Below, piece by piece: positions 8,320 to 16,096 of a stretch of DNA of 30,156 nucleotides (the stretch's first letter is position 1; each line of letters begins with the position of its first letter). A program made the position numbers and the translations under genes. The notes beneath the pieces were generated by a model, which was given only the letters and a program-made list of their open reading frames with translations, made no database searches and was not told where the DNA came from. The stretch is from JASFYU01 sp045046905 (GTDB lineage: Bacteria > Bacteroidota > Bacteroidia > Flavobacteriales > Flavobacteriaceae), in NCBI GenBank assembly GCA_045046905.1, contig JASFYU010000130.1, positions 1-30,156 of the forward strand, given 5' to 3'.

Positions 8320-8751
8320 CTATCCTTGTACACGTATCCAAGTCTGCGTACGGTAAATAAATGCGAGATACCCCCGTACTTTTAGCTCATTCGAGTTCTC
8401 AGGGTTCAACCAAATTTTACATCGAAACGTCATGGCCTGTTGGGGGTCGAATAAGGTTTTTCCTTTCCATTCACCATCCTCATACTCTTTCAGGCCATCA
8501 ATAATTGTCATTCCAATTACAGGTTTGTTCTTTTTATCGCCATCACATTTATGGCACAGGAAATTTTCTTTTCCCTTTTCTAAAATATCGACCACATGCC
8601 CATACATTAGTCCGTCTTTTTCATAAATGGCTATTACCGCTTTGGGTTTTCCCGTTCTATCATCAATGGTTTTCCATTTACCAAAGATACTTTGAGCGGA
8701 AACTAGGCAACTTGAGAACATGAGTATCCCCATTAGTATTGATTTACTCAT
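8320..8751 (-). CDS. DUF2147 domain secreted protein
   Basis: A 143 aa exported protein. The signal peptide (residues 1-19) ends LVSA before QSIFGKW. The mature part matches the DUF2147 layout: GKWKTIDDRTGKPKAVIAIY, a YGHVVDI strand, a CHKCDGDKKNKPVIGM loop (here CHKCDGDKKN then KPVIGM), YEDGEWKGKTLFDP, and an ending YRTQTWIRVQ. DUF2147 is a small beta-rich domain of unknown function common in Bacteroidota and Proteobacteria. The two cysteines (CHKC) could form a disulfide or metal site. It overlaps the preceding yihY gene by 8 bp and ends 14 bp before priA, so it is operonic with unrelated genes. Confidence 0.88.
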   Translation of the reverse strand: MSKSILMGILMFSSCLVSAQSIFGKWKTIDDRTGKPKAVIAIYEKDGLMYGHVVDILEKGKENFLCHKCDGDKKNKPVIGMTIIDGLKEYEDGEWKGKTLFDPQQAMTFRCKIWLNPENSNELKVRGYLAFIYRTQTWIRVQG

Positions 8752-9718
8752 TTTCTTTATCTTTTTTATATGTTTTTCTAAGGGAGTTTAAGGAAGCGTT
8801 GAGCTCAAATCCGAGTAGCAATATATTAGAATTTAACCAAATGAACACCATTAATATCAGCAAACCGGCCAAAGCCCCATATAATTCATTGTATCTAGCG
8901 AATTTTTCTACATATACCCCGAAAAGATATGAGGTCACCATAAACAACATGGTCGTCATAAAGGCACCTACAGAAAAGAATTTGGCCTGTTTGCCTTCGG
9001 CAGTTCCAAAATAATACAATATTGCCGTGGTCAAATAGGAAAGAAGTAGAAAGAAAACAAATTTAATTATCTTCAATAGTGCTATATTTTCCCCTTCTAG
9101 AACCACTCCATATGCTTTATAGAAAAAATCACTATAAATTTTCTGGGTATAGAACTCGAAATACACAAATACCACTGCACCAATTATCAGTAAAATGGAA
9201 AGCACTAGGCCTATACCTAAAGCATAGACATATTGTCTGAAGAAATTTCGATTAAGACTTACGTGATACGAAGTCTCAAACCCGCCAAAAATAGCATTGA
9301 CCCCATTGGCCATCAAAAAGATTGATATTGCAAAAGTCGATGACAGTATGCCGCCACTTTTTTGATTCTCTATTTGCTTATAAATATCACCAAAATATTC
9401 ACTTGTGGAAGAGGGCAAAAAGAATTCTAAAAATTCGAGGAATCTGACATCAAAATTCTCTAAACCAATATAGGGCACTAAAATTGGCACTAAGGTAATA
9501 CAGAAAATAAGCAGGGGAAACAAAGCCATAAATAAGCTAAAGGCGATAGCACTGGCCCTGGTTGACAATGCCCCTTGCACGATACCCAAAAAATACATCT
9601 CGATAAGGTCGTAAAAAGAAAGCCCTTTGAAGGCAGGAAGTTTTACCTTTTTTAATAAGCGAACGACCCAATTGACAAGGGGTATTTTCGCTAATCTCTC
9701 TTCAATTTCTATTGACAT
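8744..9718 (-). CDS. YihY/BrkB family inner-membrane protein
   Basis: A 324 aa integral membrane protein of the YihY/virulence factor BrkB family (once misnamed RNase BN). It has about six hydrophobic segments, beginning at STRASAIAFSLFMALFPLLIF (split: STRASAIAF, SLFMALFPLLIF), where the ASAIAFSLFMALFP segment is the family signature. Later segments include YVYALGIGLVLSILLI, FVFFLLLSYLTTAILYYFG and LYGALAGLLILMVFIWLNSNILLLGFELNA (last one shortened to YGALAGLLILMVFIWLN). The family function is unsettled; a transport or envelope role is proposed. Its ATG directly follows the nadC stop with no spacer, and its end overlaps DUF2147. Confidence 0.92.
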   Translation of the reverse strand: MSIEIEERLAKIPLVNWVVRLLKKVKLPAFKGLSFYDLIEMYFLGIVQGALSTRASAIAFSLFMALFPLLIFCITLVPILVPYIGLENFDVRFLEFLEFFLPSSTSEYFGDIYKQIENQKSGGILSSTFAISIFLMANGVNAIFGGFETSYHVSLNRNFFRQYVYALGIGLVLSILLIIGAVVFVYFEFYTQKIYSDFFYKAYGVVLEGENIALLKIIKFVFFLLLSYLTTAILYYFGTAEGKQAKFFSVGAFMTTMLFMVTSYLFGVYVEKFARYNELYGALAGLLILMVFIWLNSNILLLGFELNASLNSLRKTYKKDKENE

Positions 9719-10576
9719 CTACACTGCTTTTAGGCTAAGATCCATATTATAGACAGAATGGGTCAGTGCGCCCGATGAAATATAGTCGACCCCACACTCA
9801 GCATATTTTCGAATGGTTTTTTCATTGATACCCCCCGATGATTCAGTCAAGCATTTATTGCCAATCATCATAACCGCTTTGCGTGTATCCTCATAATCAA
9901 AATTATCTATTAGAATACGATATACGCCTTCAGATTCTAAAATTTCACCAATCTCTTTCAAATTTCTGGCCTCGACGATTATTTTTAAATCTCTATCTGT
10001 GTCTTTTAAATATTGTTTTGTTTGGGTAATTGCCTTGGTAATTCCGCCGGCAAAATCAATATGATTGTCTTTGAGCATAATCATATCATAGAGTGCGAAC
10101 CTGTGATTTTCACCTCCTCCTATCGTCACGGCCCATTTTTCTAGAGCACGAATTCCTGGTGTGGTCTTTCGGGTATCCAAAATTTTGGTCCCGGTACCTT
10201 CAACTAGCTTTACAAAATGCTTTGTCTTGGCGGCAATCGCACTCATACGCTGCATGGCATTCAGCACCAATCGTTCCGCCTTTAAAATACTTTGCGAGCT
10301 GCCGTATACATAGAAGGCAATATCGCCATATTTGACCAAGGCCCCATCGACGATACGGATATCAATCTCAAGATTTTCATCTACATAGGCAAAAACCTGT
10401 CTTGCAAAATCAATACCGGCCAGGATTCCATCTGCTTTTACTAATAGTTTCGCTTTTCCTTTGGCCGACTTTGGAATACACGCCAAAGAGCTATGGTCAC
10501 CATCACCGACATCTTCGCGAATGGCATTTTTTATAATAGTGTCAATTTCAAAGTTAAATTGTTCAGTCGAAATCAT
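9719..10576 (-). CDS. nadC: nicotinate-nucleotide diphosphorylase (carboxylating)
   Basis: Quinolinate phosphoribosyltransferase. It converts quinolinate and PRPP to nicotinate mononucleotide, CO2 and PPi in de novo NAD synthesis. ATG 10576 (MISTEQFNFEID) gives 285 aa, the usual size; the longer in-frame start overlaps the promoter region. Signature strings are REDVGDGDHSS, LNAMQRMSAIAAKT, ILDTRKTTPGIRALEKWAV (the PRPP/quinolinate-binding RKTTPG), GGGENHRFALYD, MLKDNHID, and ISSGALTHS at the C-terminus. All expected catalytic residues are visible. It is the first gene of the operon with yihY, DUF2147 and priA. No nadA or nadB is in the window. Confidence 0.96.
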   Translation of the reverse strand: MISTEQFNFEIDTIIKNAIREDVGDGDHSSLACIPKSAKGKAKLLVKADGILAGIDFARQVFAYVDENLEIDIRIVDGALVKYGDIAFYVYGSSQSILKAERLVLNAMQRMSAIAAKTKHFVKLVEGTGTKILDTRKTTPGIRALEKWAVTIGGGENHRFALYDMIMLKDNHIDFAGGITKAITQTKQYLKDTDRDLKIIVEARNLKEIGEILESEGVYRILIDNFDYEDTRKAVMMIGNKCLTESSGGINEKTIRKYAECGVDYISSGALTHSVYNMDLSLKAV

Positions 10577-10635
10577 TGAAGAAATTTTGCGCAGCGCTAA
10601 ATTAAGAAAAACAAATTCCAATACAGAAATTCATT

Positions 10636-10643
10636 TAACTTTG
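10636..10643 (+). promoter_or_regulatory. rlmH -7 box, possibly giving a leaderless mRNA
   Basis: TAACTTTG is a perfect TAnnTTTG match and ends 4 bp before the rlmH ATG, so transcription would begin at or next to the start codon. No good -33 element is visible. Confidence 0.45.
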
Positions 10644-10647
10644 ACCC

Positions 10648-11121
10648 ATGACGATTAAACTTCTTGCCATTGGAAAAACGGATAATAAACAATTACAGCA
10701 ATTAATTTCGGAATACGAAAACAGATTGAAGCATTATGTTAAATTTGAGCTGGAGGTCATTACCGATATAAAAAACGTAAAAAATTTATCGGAGCGTCAG
10801 CAAAAAGAAAAAGAAGGGGAGCAACTTCTAAAAAAACTAGGCAACACCGATGTTTTAATTCTTTTAGATGAAAACGGGAAGCAACACAGCTCAATCGACT
10901 TTGCCAGCTATCTTCAAAAAAAAATGAATTCTGGTATTAAGCAGTTGGTATTTGCTATTGGAGGCCCTTACGGATTCAGCGATGCGGTGTATACAAAATC
11001 TCAAGGGAAGATAAGTTTGTCAAAAATGACATTTTCACATCAAATGGTGCGCTTATTTATTGTGGAACAAATCTACCGAGCATGTACAATTCTAAAGAAT
11101 GAACCCTATCATCATCAGTAA
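10648..11121 (+). CDS. rlmH: 23S rRNA (pseudouridine(1915)-N(3))-methyltransferase
   Basis: RlmH, a SPOUT-fold methyltransferase that methylates pseudouridine 1915 in helix 69 of 23S rRNA in assembled ribosomes. 157 aa is the standard size. Seen: MTIKLLAIGKT at the N-terminus, LILLDENGKQHSS, the SAM-binding knot FAIGGPYGFSD, LSKMTFSHQMVRLFIVEQIYRA (split LSKMTFSHQMVR, LFIVEQIYRA) and the C-terminal YHHQ tail containing the conserved HH. It is divergent from nadC, and its 3' end faces serA. Confidence 0.97.
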   Translation: MTIKLLAIGKTDNKQLQQLISEYENRLKHYVKFELEVITDIKNVKNLSERQQKEKEGEQLLKKLGNTDVLILLDENGKQHSSIDFASYLQKKMNSGIKQLVFAIGGPYGFSDAVYTKSQGKISLSKMTFSHQMVRLFIVEQIYRACTILKNEPYHHQ

Positions 11122-11235
11122 GCCTTCTTTGAACCCACAAAACAGGAGCATTAATTTGCAAAGGGGCCATTAATTTCTCAAACCTTCGAAGAGAGATGAA
11201 AAAATATGCCTTGCATCTCATTCATTGTCTTAGTT

Positions 11236-11264
11236 TTTAAAAGAAAGTGCCTTTTTAGAGGCAC
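11236..11264 (-). terminator. serA terminator
   Basis: On the minus strand GTGCCT, a 6-nt loop and AGGCAC form a stem starting 4 bp after the serA stop, followed by TTTCTTTT. The stem is short but well placed. Confidence 0.6.
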
Positions 11265-11267
11265 CCT

Positions 11268-13160
11268 TTAATAAAGCACCCTAAACTTAATGGTATTCTC
11301 AACCTTTCTAAGGGCCTTAATCACATCTTTGTTATATTCCTTATCCAAATCGGTGATAACATAACCCACTTCATTATCGGTAGAAAGATACTGTCCTAAA
11401 ATATTCATTTCATATTTGGCCAATACCTCGTTTATTTTCGCCATAATACCCGGCACATTCCTATGTATATGCAAAAAACGGTGAGCGTTTTTCTGCTTCG
11501 GCAATCGAATATTCGGAAAATTAACGGCGTCTACCGTATTTCCTGAATTTATATAATCCATGATTTTATTGGGCACAAAATCAGCTATGTTACGTTGTGC
11601 CTCTTCAGTACTACCTCCTACATGAGGGGTCAAAATTACATTGGAAAGCCCCTGTAATTCAGTTATAAACTCACCATTGCTTCTAGGTTCTTCAGGATAT
11701 ACATCTACAGCCGCCCCACCTAATTTTCCGTTTTTCAAAGCACCGACCAGTGCATTTATATCAACCACAAATCCACGAGATAAATTGATAAACATTGCCC
11801 CGTTTTTCATTTGATCAATCTCGCGCTCACCTATGAAATTTTTATTGGCCTTATTGTCATCGATATGCAATGTCACTACATCTGAGATACTCAACAAATC
11901 TTCTAAGGTGTTACATTTTACAGCATTACCAAGAGCCAACTTATCGTTAACATCATAATAATATACCCGCATACCAAGAGCCTCGGCCAAAACAGAAAGT
12001 TGCTTGCCAATATTACCGTAACCTACAATACCTAAATTCTTACCTCTAACTTCTCGTGAGTTGGTCGCACTTTTGTTCCATTGTCCCTTATGAATCTCTA
12101 TACTTTGAGGAAACACATTCCGCATCAACATGATGATATGTCCGATGGCGAGTTCCACTACAGAACGTGTATTACTGTAAGGCGCATTGAAGACCGCTAC
12201 CCCCTTTGTTCGGCAATAGTCAAGGTCAATTTGTGTAGTACCAATACAAAAGGCCCCAACAATCAATAACTTATTGGCGGCATCCAATACATTTTGCGTA
12301 ACCTGAGTTTTTGATCGGATACCTAAAACATGCACGCCCTTTATTTTTTCGATCAACTCTTCTTCAGAGAGACTGGTTTTTATCAACTCTACAGAAAAGC
12401 CATCCTCAGAAAGGTTATCAAAAGCAACCGGATGCACATTTTCGAGCAATAATATCTTTATTCTGTTCTTAGGATAAGAGATGTTACGGGGCAGATTGTT
12501 GACAAATAAAAATTCATCTAAATTGGGGGCAACATGATCGGCATTATCGGCAGCCTTATCTCTGTGTACATTTTCGGTATATGCAAAAAACTTATGTGCT
12601 ATACCAGCCTCGCGCATTACATAATCACTATACCCATCACCAATTACTTGAACCTCACCTTCTAAATTTAATTGTTTTAAACATTCGATCTTTCCATTGT
12701 GAGAAGAAAGAACGTTGGTTTCATCGAACCCCACAATATTTCCTGACTGATCAAATTCAAAAGTATTGGCATACACTCTATCTGACGGAATATTATATTC
12801 CGCTACAATAGGATCTATAAACTCTTTAAATCCACAGGAGATTACGTAGATATCATCTGAAAATTCTTCAAAAAACTCTTTATTGGACTCTATTGATTTT
12901 GATATTTTTTTTCGCAACTCGGCAACAAGACCTTCTAAGTCTGATTTATTGGCATTCAACAATTTTATACGCCGTTCAAGAGATTCAGTAAAGGATATAT
13001 CCCCATCGATACCCAGATTGGTTATCTTCTGAATTTCATCGATAATTTCGTCTTTATTGGATTTACCCTGTAAAGTCATTTCAGCTAATACGTCTAATGC
13101 TTCTACTCTTGTCAATGTGCTATCAAAATCGAATACGTATTTTCTTCCCACCTCAATCAT
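11268..13160 (-). CDS. serA: fusion of a SerB-like HAD phosphatase and D-3-phosphoglycerate dehydrogenase
   Basis: A 630 aa two-domain protein. Residues 1-220 are a HAD phosphatase of the phosphoserine phosphatase type: motif I DFDST (D11, D13), motif II SCG (S108), motif III K157, motif IV GDGYSD (174-179). Residues 232-550 are a D-2-hydroxyacid dehydrogenase of the SerA type: R282, nucleotide-binding VGYGNIG (379-385), SRG with R462, PEEP with E491, TPHVGG with H513. Residues 559-630 are an ACT domain, which in SerA senses serine. The protein could therefore catalyse the first and third steps of serine synthesis. The second-step enzyme SerC is not in the window. Domains join without frameshift or stop. 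It is monocistronic, with a terminator after it. Confidence 0.93.
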   Translation of the reverse strand: MIEVGRKYVFDFDSTLTRVEALDVLAEMTLQGKSNKDEIIDEIQKITNLGIDGDISFTESLERRIKLLNANKSDLEGLVAELRKKISKSIESNKEFFEEFSDDIYVISCGFKEFIDPIVAEYNIPSDRVYANTFEFDQSGNIVGFDETNVLSSHNGKIECLKQLNLEGEVQVIGDGYSDYVMREAGIAHKFFAYTENVHRDKAADNADHVAPNLDEFLFVNNLPRNISYPKNRIKILLLENVHPVAFDNLSEDGFSVELIKTSLSEEELIEKIKGVHVLGIRSKTQVTQNVLDAANKLLIVGAFCIGTTQIDLDYCRTKGVAVFNAPYSNTRSVVELAIGHIIMLMRNVFPQSIEIHKGQWNKSATNSREVRGKNLGIVGYGNIGKQLSVLAEALGMRVYYYDVNDKLALGNAVKCNTLEDLLSISDVVTLHIDDNKANKNFIGEREIDQMKNGAMFINLSRGFVVDINALVGALKNGKLGGAAVDVYPEEPRSNGEFITELQGLSNVILTPHVGGSTEEAQRNIADFVPNKIMDYINSGNTVDAVNFPNIRLPKQKNAHRFLHIHRNVPGIMAKINEVLAKYEMNILGQYLSTDNEVGYVITDLDKEYNKDVIKALRKVENTIKFRVLY

Positions 13161-13249
13161 TCTTTAAAAAAATTAAGCTGTAAAAGTAAATAATTAATTC
13201 TGTCTGATTCTCGATTTGTTCCTTAAAAGTGAATTCTCCTCGTTCAATA

Positions 13250-13948
13250 CTACATATTCATGTAGACAATTCCTGTAATAATGGCCAACCCAAAACTCAG
13301 AAGCGTTCCGATTAAGATATATTCGGTCAACTTTCGGCTGTTGCTTTCTTTTAGGTCATTGAATCTAAAAACAGATTTTGCGGTAATCAATAATCCGATA
13401 GCTTCCCACCTACCCATGAGAATAAAGGCCAGTACAAAAAGCCGTTCTAAAATTCCAATGTACTTTCCGGCATTGGGCAAAGACTTATGGTCAAAGGCTA
13501 TTTGGTTCGACATACCTTCGAGCAGTTTCCCCATAATAATCGCAGCAGGAAAACTCACAAAAACAATGGCGGTTACCATTGCCCAATCTAATTGATCTAG
13601 AATAGAAATTGTATGCTCAATCAAATTTCCATAGTACGCACAACCGTACAAAACTGCAAGGTGTGAAAACTGATCGATAAAAAAGAGGACACTCTTTTGT
13701 TTAAAAAGTGGATTGGCATATAACTTTGCCATATCGATAAGATAATGAGAAACAGCAATAATCAGAGCTAGCTTCCAATAACCTACATCCCACAGCAACA
13801 GCATAATTAACACAAAGTGAATCAATATATGAAAGTATACATATTTTGATTTCACCCTATTCGCCTCTTTATGTATGACCCACTTATTGGACTGCAACAT
13901 AAAATCACCTACCAAATGAGCCAAAAAAAGTTTTATGAATACAATCAT
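13250..13948 (-). CDS. DUF3307 multi-pass membrane protein
   Basis: A 232 aa membrane protein recognised as DUF3307, with about six hydrophobic segments. Family-typical polar residues sit within or at the edge of helices: H11 and D15 (AHLVGDFMLQ), H40 and H44, H68 and D72 (SHYLIDMAK), D92 and H96 (DQFSHL), E168-R169, K191 and R195. The recurring HxxxD/DxxxH spacing would put side chains on one helix face, as in an intramembrane metal site; this is an inference. The function of DUF3307 is not established. It overlaps the upstream SatD-like gene by 4 bp (13945-13948), so the two are translationally coupled. Confidence 0.85.
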   Translation of the reverse strand: MIVFIKLFLAHLVGDFMLQSNKWVIHKEANRVKSKYVYFHILIHFVLIMLLLWDVGYWKLALIIAVSHYLIDMAKLYANPLFKQKSVLFFIDQFSHLAVLYGCAYYGNLIEHTISILDQLDWAMVTAIVFVSFPAAIIMGKLLEGMSNQIAFDHKSLPNAGKYIGILERLFVLAFILMGRWEAIGLLITAKSVFRFNDLKESNSRKLTEYILIGTLLSFGLAIITGIVYMNM

Positions 13949-14556
13949 GAATTACGGTTTTTTATAGTTCCCCTATAATACGCTAACAGATCCATCACCA
14001 AGTGCAGACGTGCTCTTTTTTTGCGTTGACTAACGGCAGACTGTTGAATATTGAGCTGATTCGCAATCTCTTGTTGCGAAGCCTTCGGACGCGCTAAGGC
14101 CATAGCAACAATCTCTGCAGAAACCGGACTCCAATCATCCATAAAATCTAAAGCCAATTTAATCATAAGGTTTATAGTACGGTCCTTAATTTTATCGCCG
14201 CTAGCGATGGCTAAATTTAGTTTATGCCCTTTGAGCGCCTCAAATGTTCTTCCTGAATAATGATAGGCAGGCCCATTAGACTCACTTACCCCTACTCCAA
14301 CAAAGGTTTCGGCACCTATGCCTATACCTATACGCACATCTAAACCCTTGACCGATCTAATGAGTGCCTTGATGTGAACGGCCACCTCCAAAGCCTGTAG
14401 CAGCGGTACACGAACTTGAAACTCGTCACCTCGGTATATTTCCCAATCTACAGGAGACTCTCCTAATTGTGATAGATATTTTTTTAAAATGCCCAGCCAT
14501 TCAGATACCTCGTGATTTTCGGAGTCAATAACATCACCTGTTAGTATTGCAATCAT
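13945..14556 (-). CDS. SatD-family protein: GGDEF-like domain plus C-terminal HTH
   Basis: A 203 aa soluble protein of the SatD family. Residues 1-125 carry LTGDVIDS (6-12, with D8), YRGDEFQVRV (41-50, with D44-E45), VRIGIGIG (74-81) and YHYSGRTFEALK (98-109). Their order and spacing resemble the palm fold of GGDEF cyclases: metal Asp after strand 1, GGDEF hairpin, SIGIA strand, ALYxAK helix. This resemblance is my inference, not established for the family. Residues 158-183 form a helix-turn-helix (SQQEIANQLNIQQSAVSQRK), so it probably binds DNA. The ATG at 14556 follows a promoter with repeated operator-like sites. It is coupled to the downstream DUF3307 gene by a 4-bp overlap. Confidence 0.85.
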   Translation of the reverse strand: MIAILTGDVIDSENHEVSEWLGILKKYLSQLGESPVDWEIYRGDEFQVRVPLLQALEVAVHIKALIRSVKGLDVRIGIGIGAETFVGVGVSESNGPAYHYSGRTFEALKGHKLNLAIASGDKIKDRTINLMIKLALDFMDDWSPVSAEIVAMALARPKASQQEIANQLNIQQSAVSQRKKRARLHLVMDLLAYYRGTIKNRNS

Positions 14557-14560
14557 AATT

Positions 14561-14626
14561 TATAAGCTAAAGCGCTAATATACTTAAATATAAGCAAATA
14601 TGCTAATTATACTGTCTATTAGCCAA
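14561..14626 (-). promoter_or_regulatory. satD-like promoter with two 18-bp direct repeats (operator candidates)
   Basis: Minus-strand TTGG (14623-14626), 20 bp and CATATTTG (14595-14602, 7/8 to consensus) form a promoter. Two repeats of the plus-strand pattern TATAAGCnnAnnnGCTAA, 14/18 identical, lie at 14561-14578 and 14589-14606, 28 bp apart. Each is a near-palindrome (TAAGC, 6 bp, GCTAA). The second covers the -7 box and the first lies in the leader. This suggests autorepression by the HTH protein. Confidence 0.55.
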
Positions 14627-14664
14627 TACGATACTATATTGATTCTAAACCTAAGTCGATATCA

Positions 14665-15117
14665 TCAGAACCATCTTCTCACTCTCACAAAGTACTGCCG
14701 GTATTCTTTACCGAATTTTTGAAGCAATGCACTTTCCTCTGGCGTAATCTGAAATCGATTCATATAGGCCATAAAACCTACAGCAATCAGAGTGTTAAAA
14801 GCATTCCCCAGTATTAATCCGAAAGCAAGTAGAACAAGAAGTATTGCCAAGTACATTGGGTTTCGTGTATAGGCAAAGATTCCTTTAGTAACCAATTTTG
14901 AAGACTTATCAGGTTTTCTTGGGTCGATTGTAGTCTTGGCCTTAAAAAAATGACCTATCGCGATAAGGCCAATAGCAACAGACAAGATTAATAAAAATAA
15001 GATTAAATATCGCCGACCAAAAAAATCGAATTCACCAAATGGTAAAAACTTGGCCAGTAAATACATCAACAAGGCAAAAACGAAGAATATGACAACAGGT
15101 GGTAATTTTAGCTTCAT
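14665..15117 (-). CDS. isoprenylcysteine carboxyl methyltransferase-like (ICMT/PEMT) membrane protein
   Basis: A 150 aa membrane methyltransferase-like protein with four to five hydrophobic segments. The ICMT/phospholipid methyltransferase signature is present: LVTKGIFAYTRNPMYLAILL, where the RNPMY motif binds SAM, followed by a hydrophobic pair and the C-terminal EESALLQKFGKEYRQYFVRVRRW (seen as EESALLQKFGKEY then VRRWF), with the Glu and Arg conserved in the family. Bacterial members methylate small lipophilic or membrane substrates, but no specific substrate can be given. It is divergent from rdgB with 74 bp between them. Confidence 0.85.
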   Translation of the reverse strand: MKLKLPPVVIFFVFALLMYLLAKFLPFGEFDFFGRRYLILFLLILSVAIGLIAIGHFFKAKTTIDPRKPDKSSKLVTKGIFAYTRNPMYLAILLVLLAFGLILGNAFNTLIAVGFMAYMNRFQITPEESALLQKFGKEYRQYFVRVRRWF

Positions 15118-15130
15118 GCTATAAAATTAC

Positions 15131-15138
15131 TACTTTTG
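15131..15138 (+). promoter_or_regulatory. candidate rdgB -7 box
   Basis: TACTTTTG is a perfect TAnnTTTG, with TTTT about 21 bp upstream (15106-15109) as a weak -33. The ATG is 53 bp further on. Confidence 0.4.
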
Positions 15139-15191
15139 AAACGTTCACCTAAATTCATTCACAACAACTAGCATATTTACCAACATATCAA

Positions 15192-15779
15192 ATGAAACTT
15201 GTTTTTGCCACACACAATTCAAATAAGTTAAAAGAAGTACAACTTTTACTGCCAAGACAGATAAGCCTTCTCTCCTTAAAAGATATTGGCTGTCACGAAG
15301 AAATCTCGGAAACGGGAGCTACCTTGGAAGAAAATGCCCGTATAAAGGCTGACTATGTAACCGTAAACTATGGCATTCCTTGTTTTGCAGACGATACCGG
15401 ACTTTTGGTCGATGCCCTAAACGGAGCACCCGGTGTTTATTCGGCACGCTACGCTGGAGCGCAAAAAAACTCCGAAGATAATATGGCCAAACTTCTTTCA
15501 GAATTAAAAAACTATAAAGACCGATCTGCAAAATTTAAAACTATAATCGCCTTGAATCTGCAAACCGAAAGAAAAATTTTCGAAGGAACAGTAGAAGGCA
15601 GCATCATTACTAAAAAAAAAGGAAGCAAAGGTTTTGGGTATGATCCTATTTTCATGCCCAATGATTTTAATACAACATTTGCAGAACTTTCCTTAGCTAT
15701 AAAAAATAAAATCAGCCATCGCGCTAAGGCCATTCAACACCTTATTCAATATTTGAAATCACTACAAAATGGCATTTAA
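15192..15779 (+). CDS. rdgB: XTP/dITP diphosphatase (RdgB/HAM1)
   Basis: A non-canonical purine NTP pyrophosphatase that hydrolyses dITP, ITP and XTP to monophosphates and so keeps deaminated purines out of DNA and RNA. 195 aa is typical. Conserved strings: FATHNSNKLKE (substrate loop), FADDTGLLVDALNGAPGVYSARYAG (seen as FADDTGL and SARYAG; the Asp pair binds Mg), GSKGFGYDPIF, and SHRAKA near the C-terminus. It is intact. A 397-bp gap separates it from the helicase gene. Confidence 0.96.
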   Translation: MKLVFATHNSNKLKEVQLLLPRQISLLSLKDIGCHEEISETGATLEENARIKADYVTVNYGIPCFADDTGLLVDALNGAPGVYSARYAGAQKNSEDNMAKLLSELKNYKDRSAKFKTIIALNLQTERKIFEGTVEGSIITKKKGSKGFGYDPIFMPNDFNTTFAELSLAIKNKISHRAKAIQHLIQYLKSLQNGI

Positions 15780-16061
15780 GACGCACCAATGATAGTATAG
15801 AAGCGCATCAATCACCTCAGAGCGAGCAAAGCCATTAACCGTATTCTTATTGCCTTCTTGCACTATTATAACATTCATATCACCTTAGCACACTGCGAGT
15901 TGGATGAAAAAATAACCATCACTCATTGCTAGCTCAAGACCGCAAAATAATGTACATCCTTAGCGATTATTTTGCACGCTATCGATAACGTAACATCCAT
16001 TTTATGAAGGCACTCATTTATCATGAAGGCACCACTTTACAACAATGTAAATAATTAGCAG

Positions 16062-16069
16062 TATCTTTG
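16062..16069 (+). promoter_or_regulatory. candidate -7 box of the DEAD-box helicase gene
   Basis: TATCTTTG is a perfect TAnnTTTG and identical to the purB -7 box. The only TTTG-like -33 is TTTA at 16036-16039, 22 bp upstream. It implies a leader of roughly 100 nt. Confidence 0.5.
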
Positions 16070-16096
16070 CCGCTTTAATAACGCCGCCAGTATGGC

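Noticed and set aside
16004..16054. 16-codon ORF (MKALIYHEGTTLQQCK) as a leader peptide
   Set aside because: It starts before the promoter-like -7 box at 16062, so it would not be on the helicase transcript. No ribosome-binding or regulatory codon pattern is seen.
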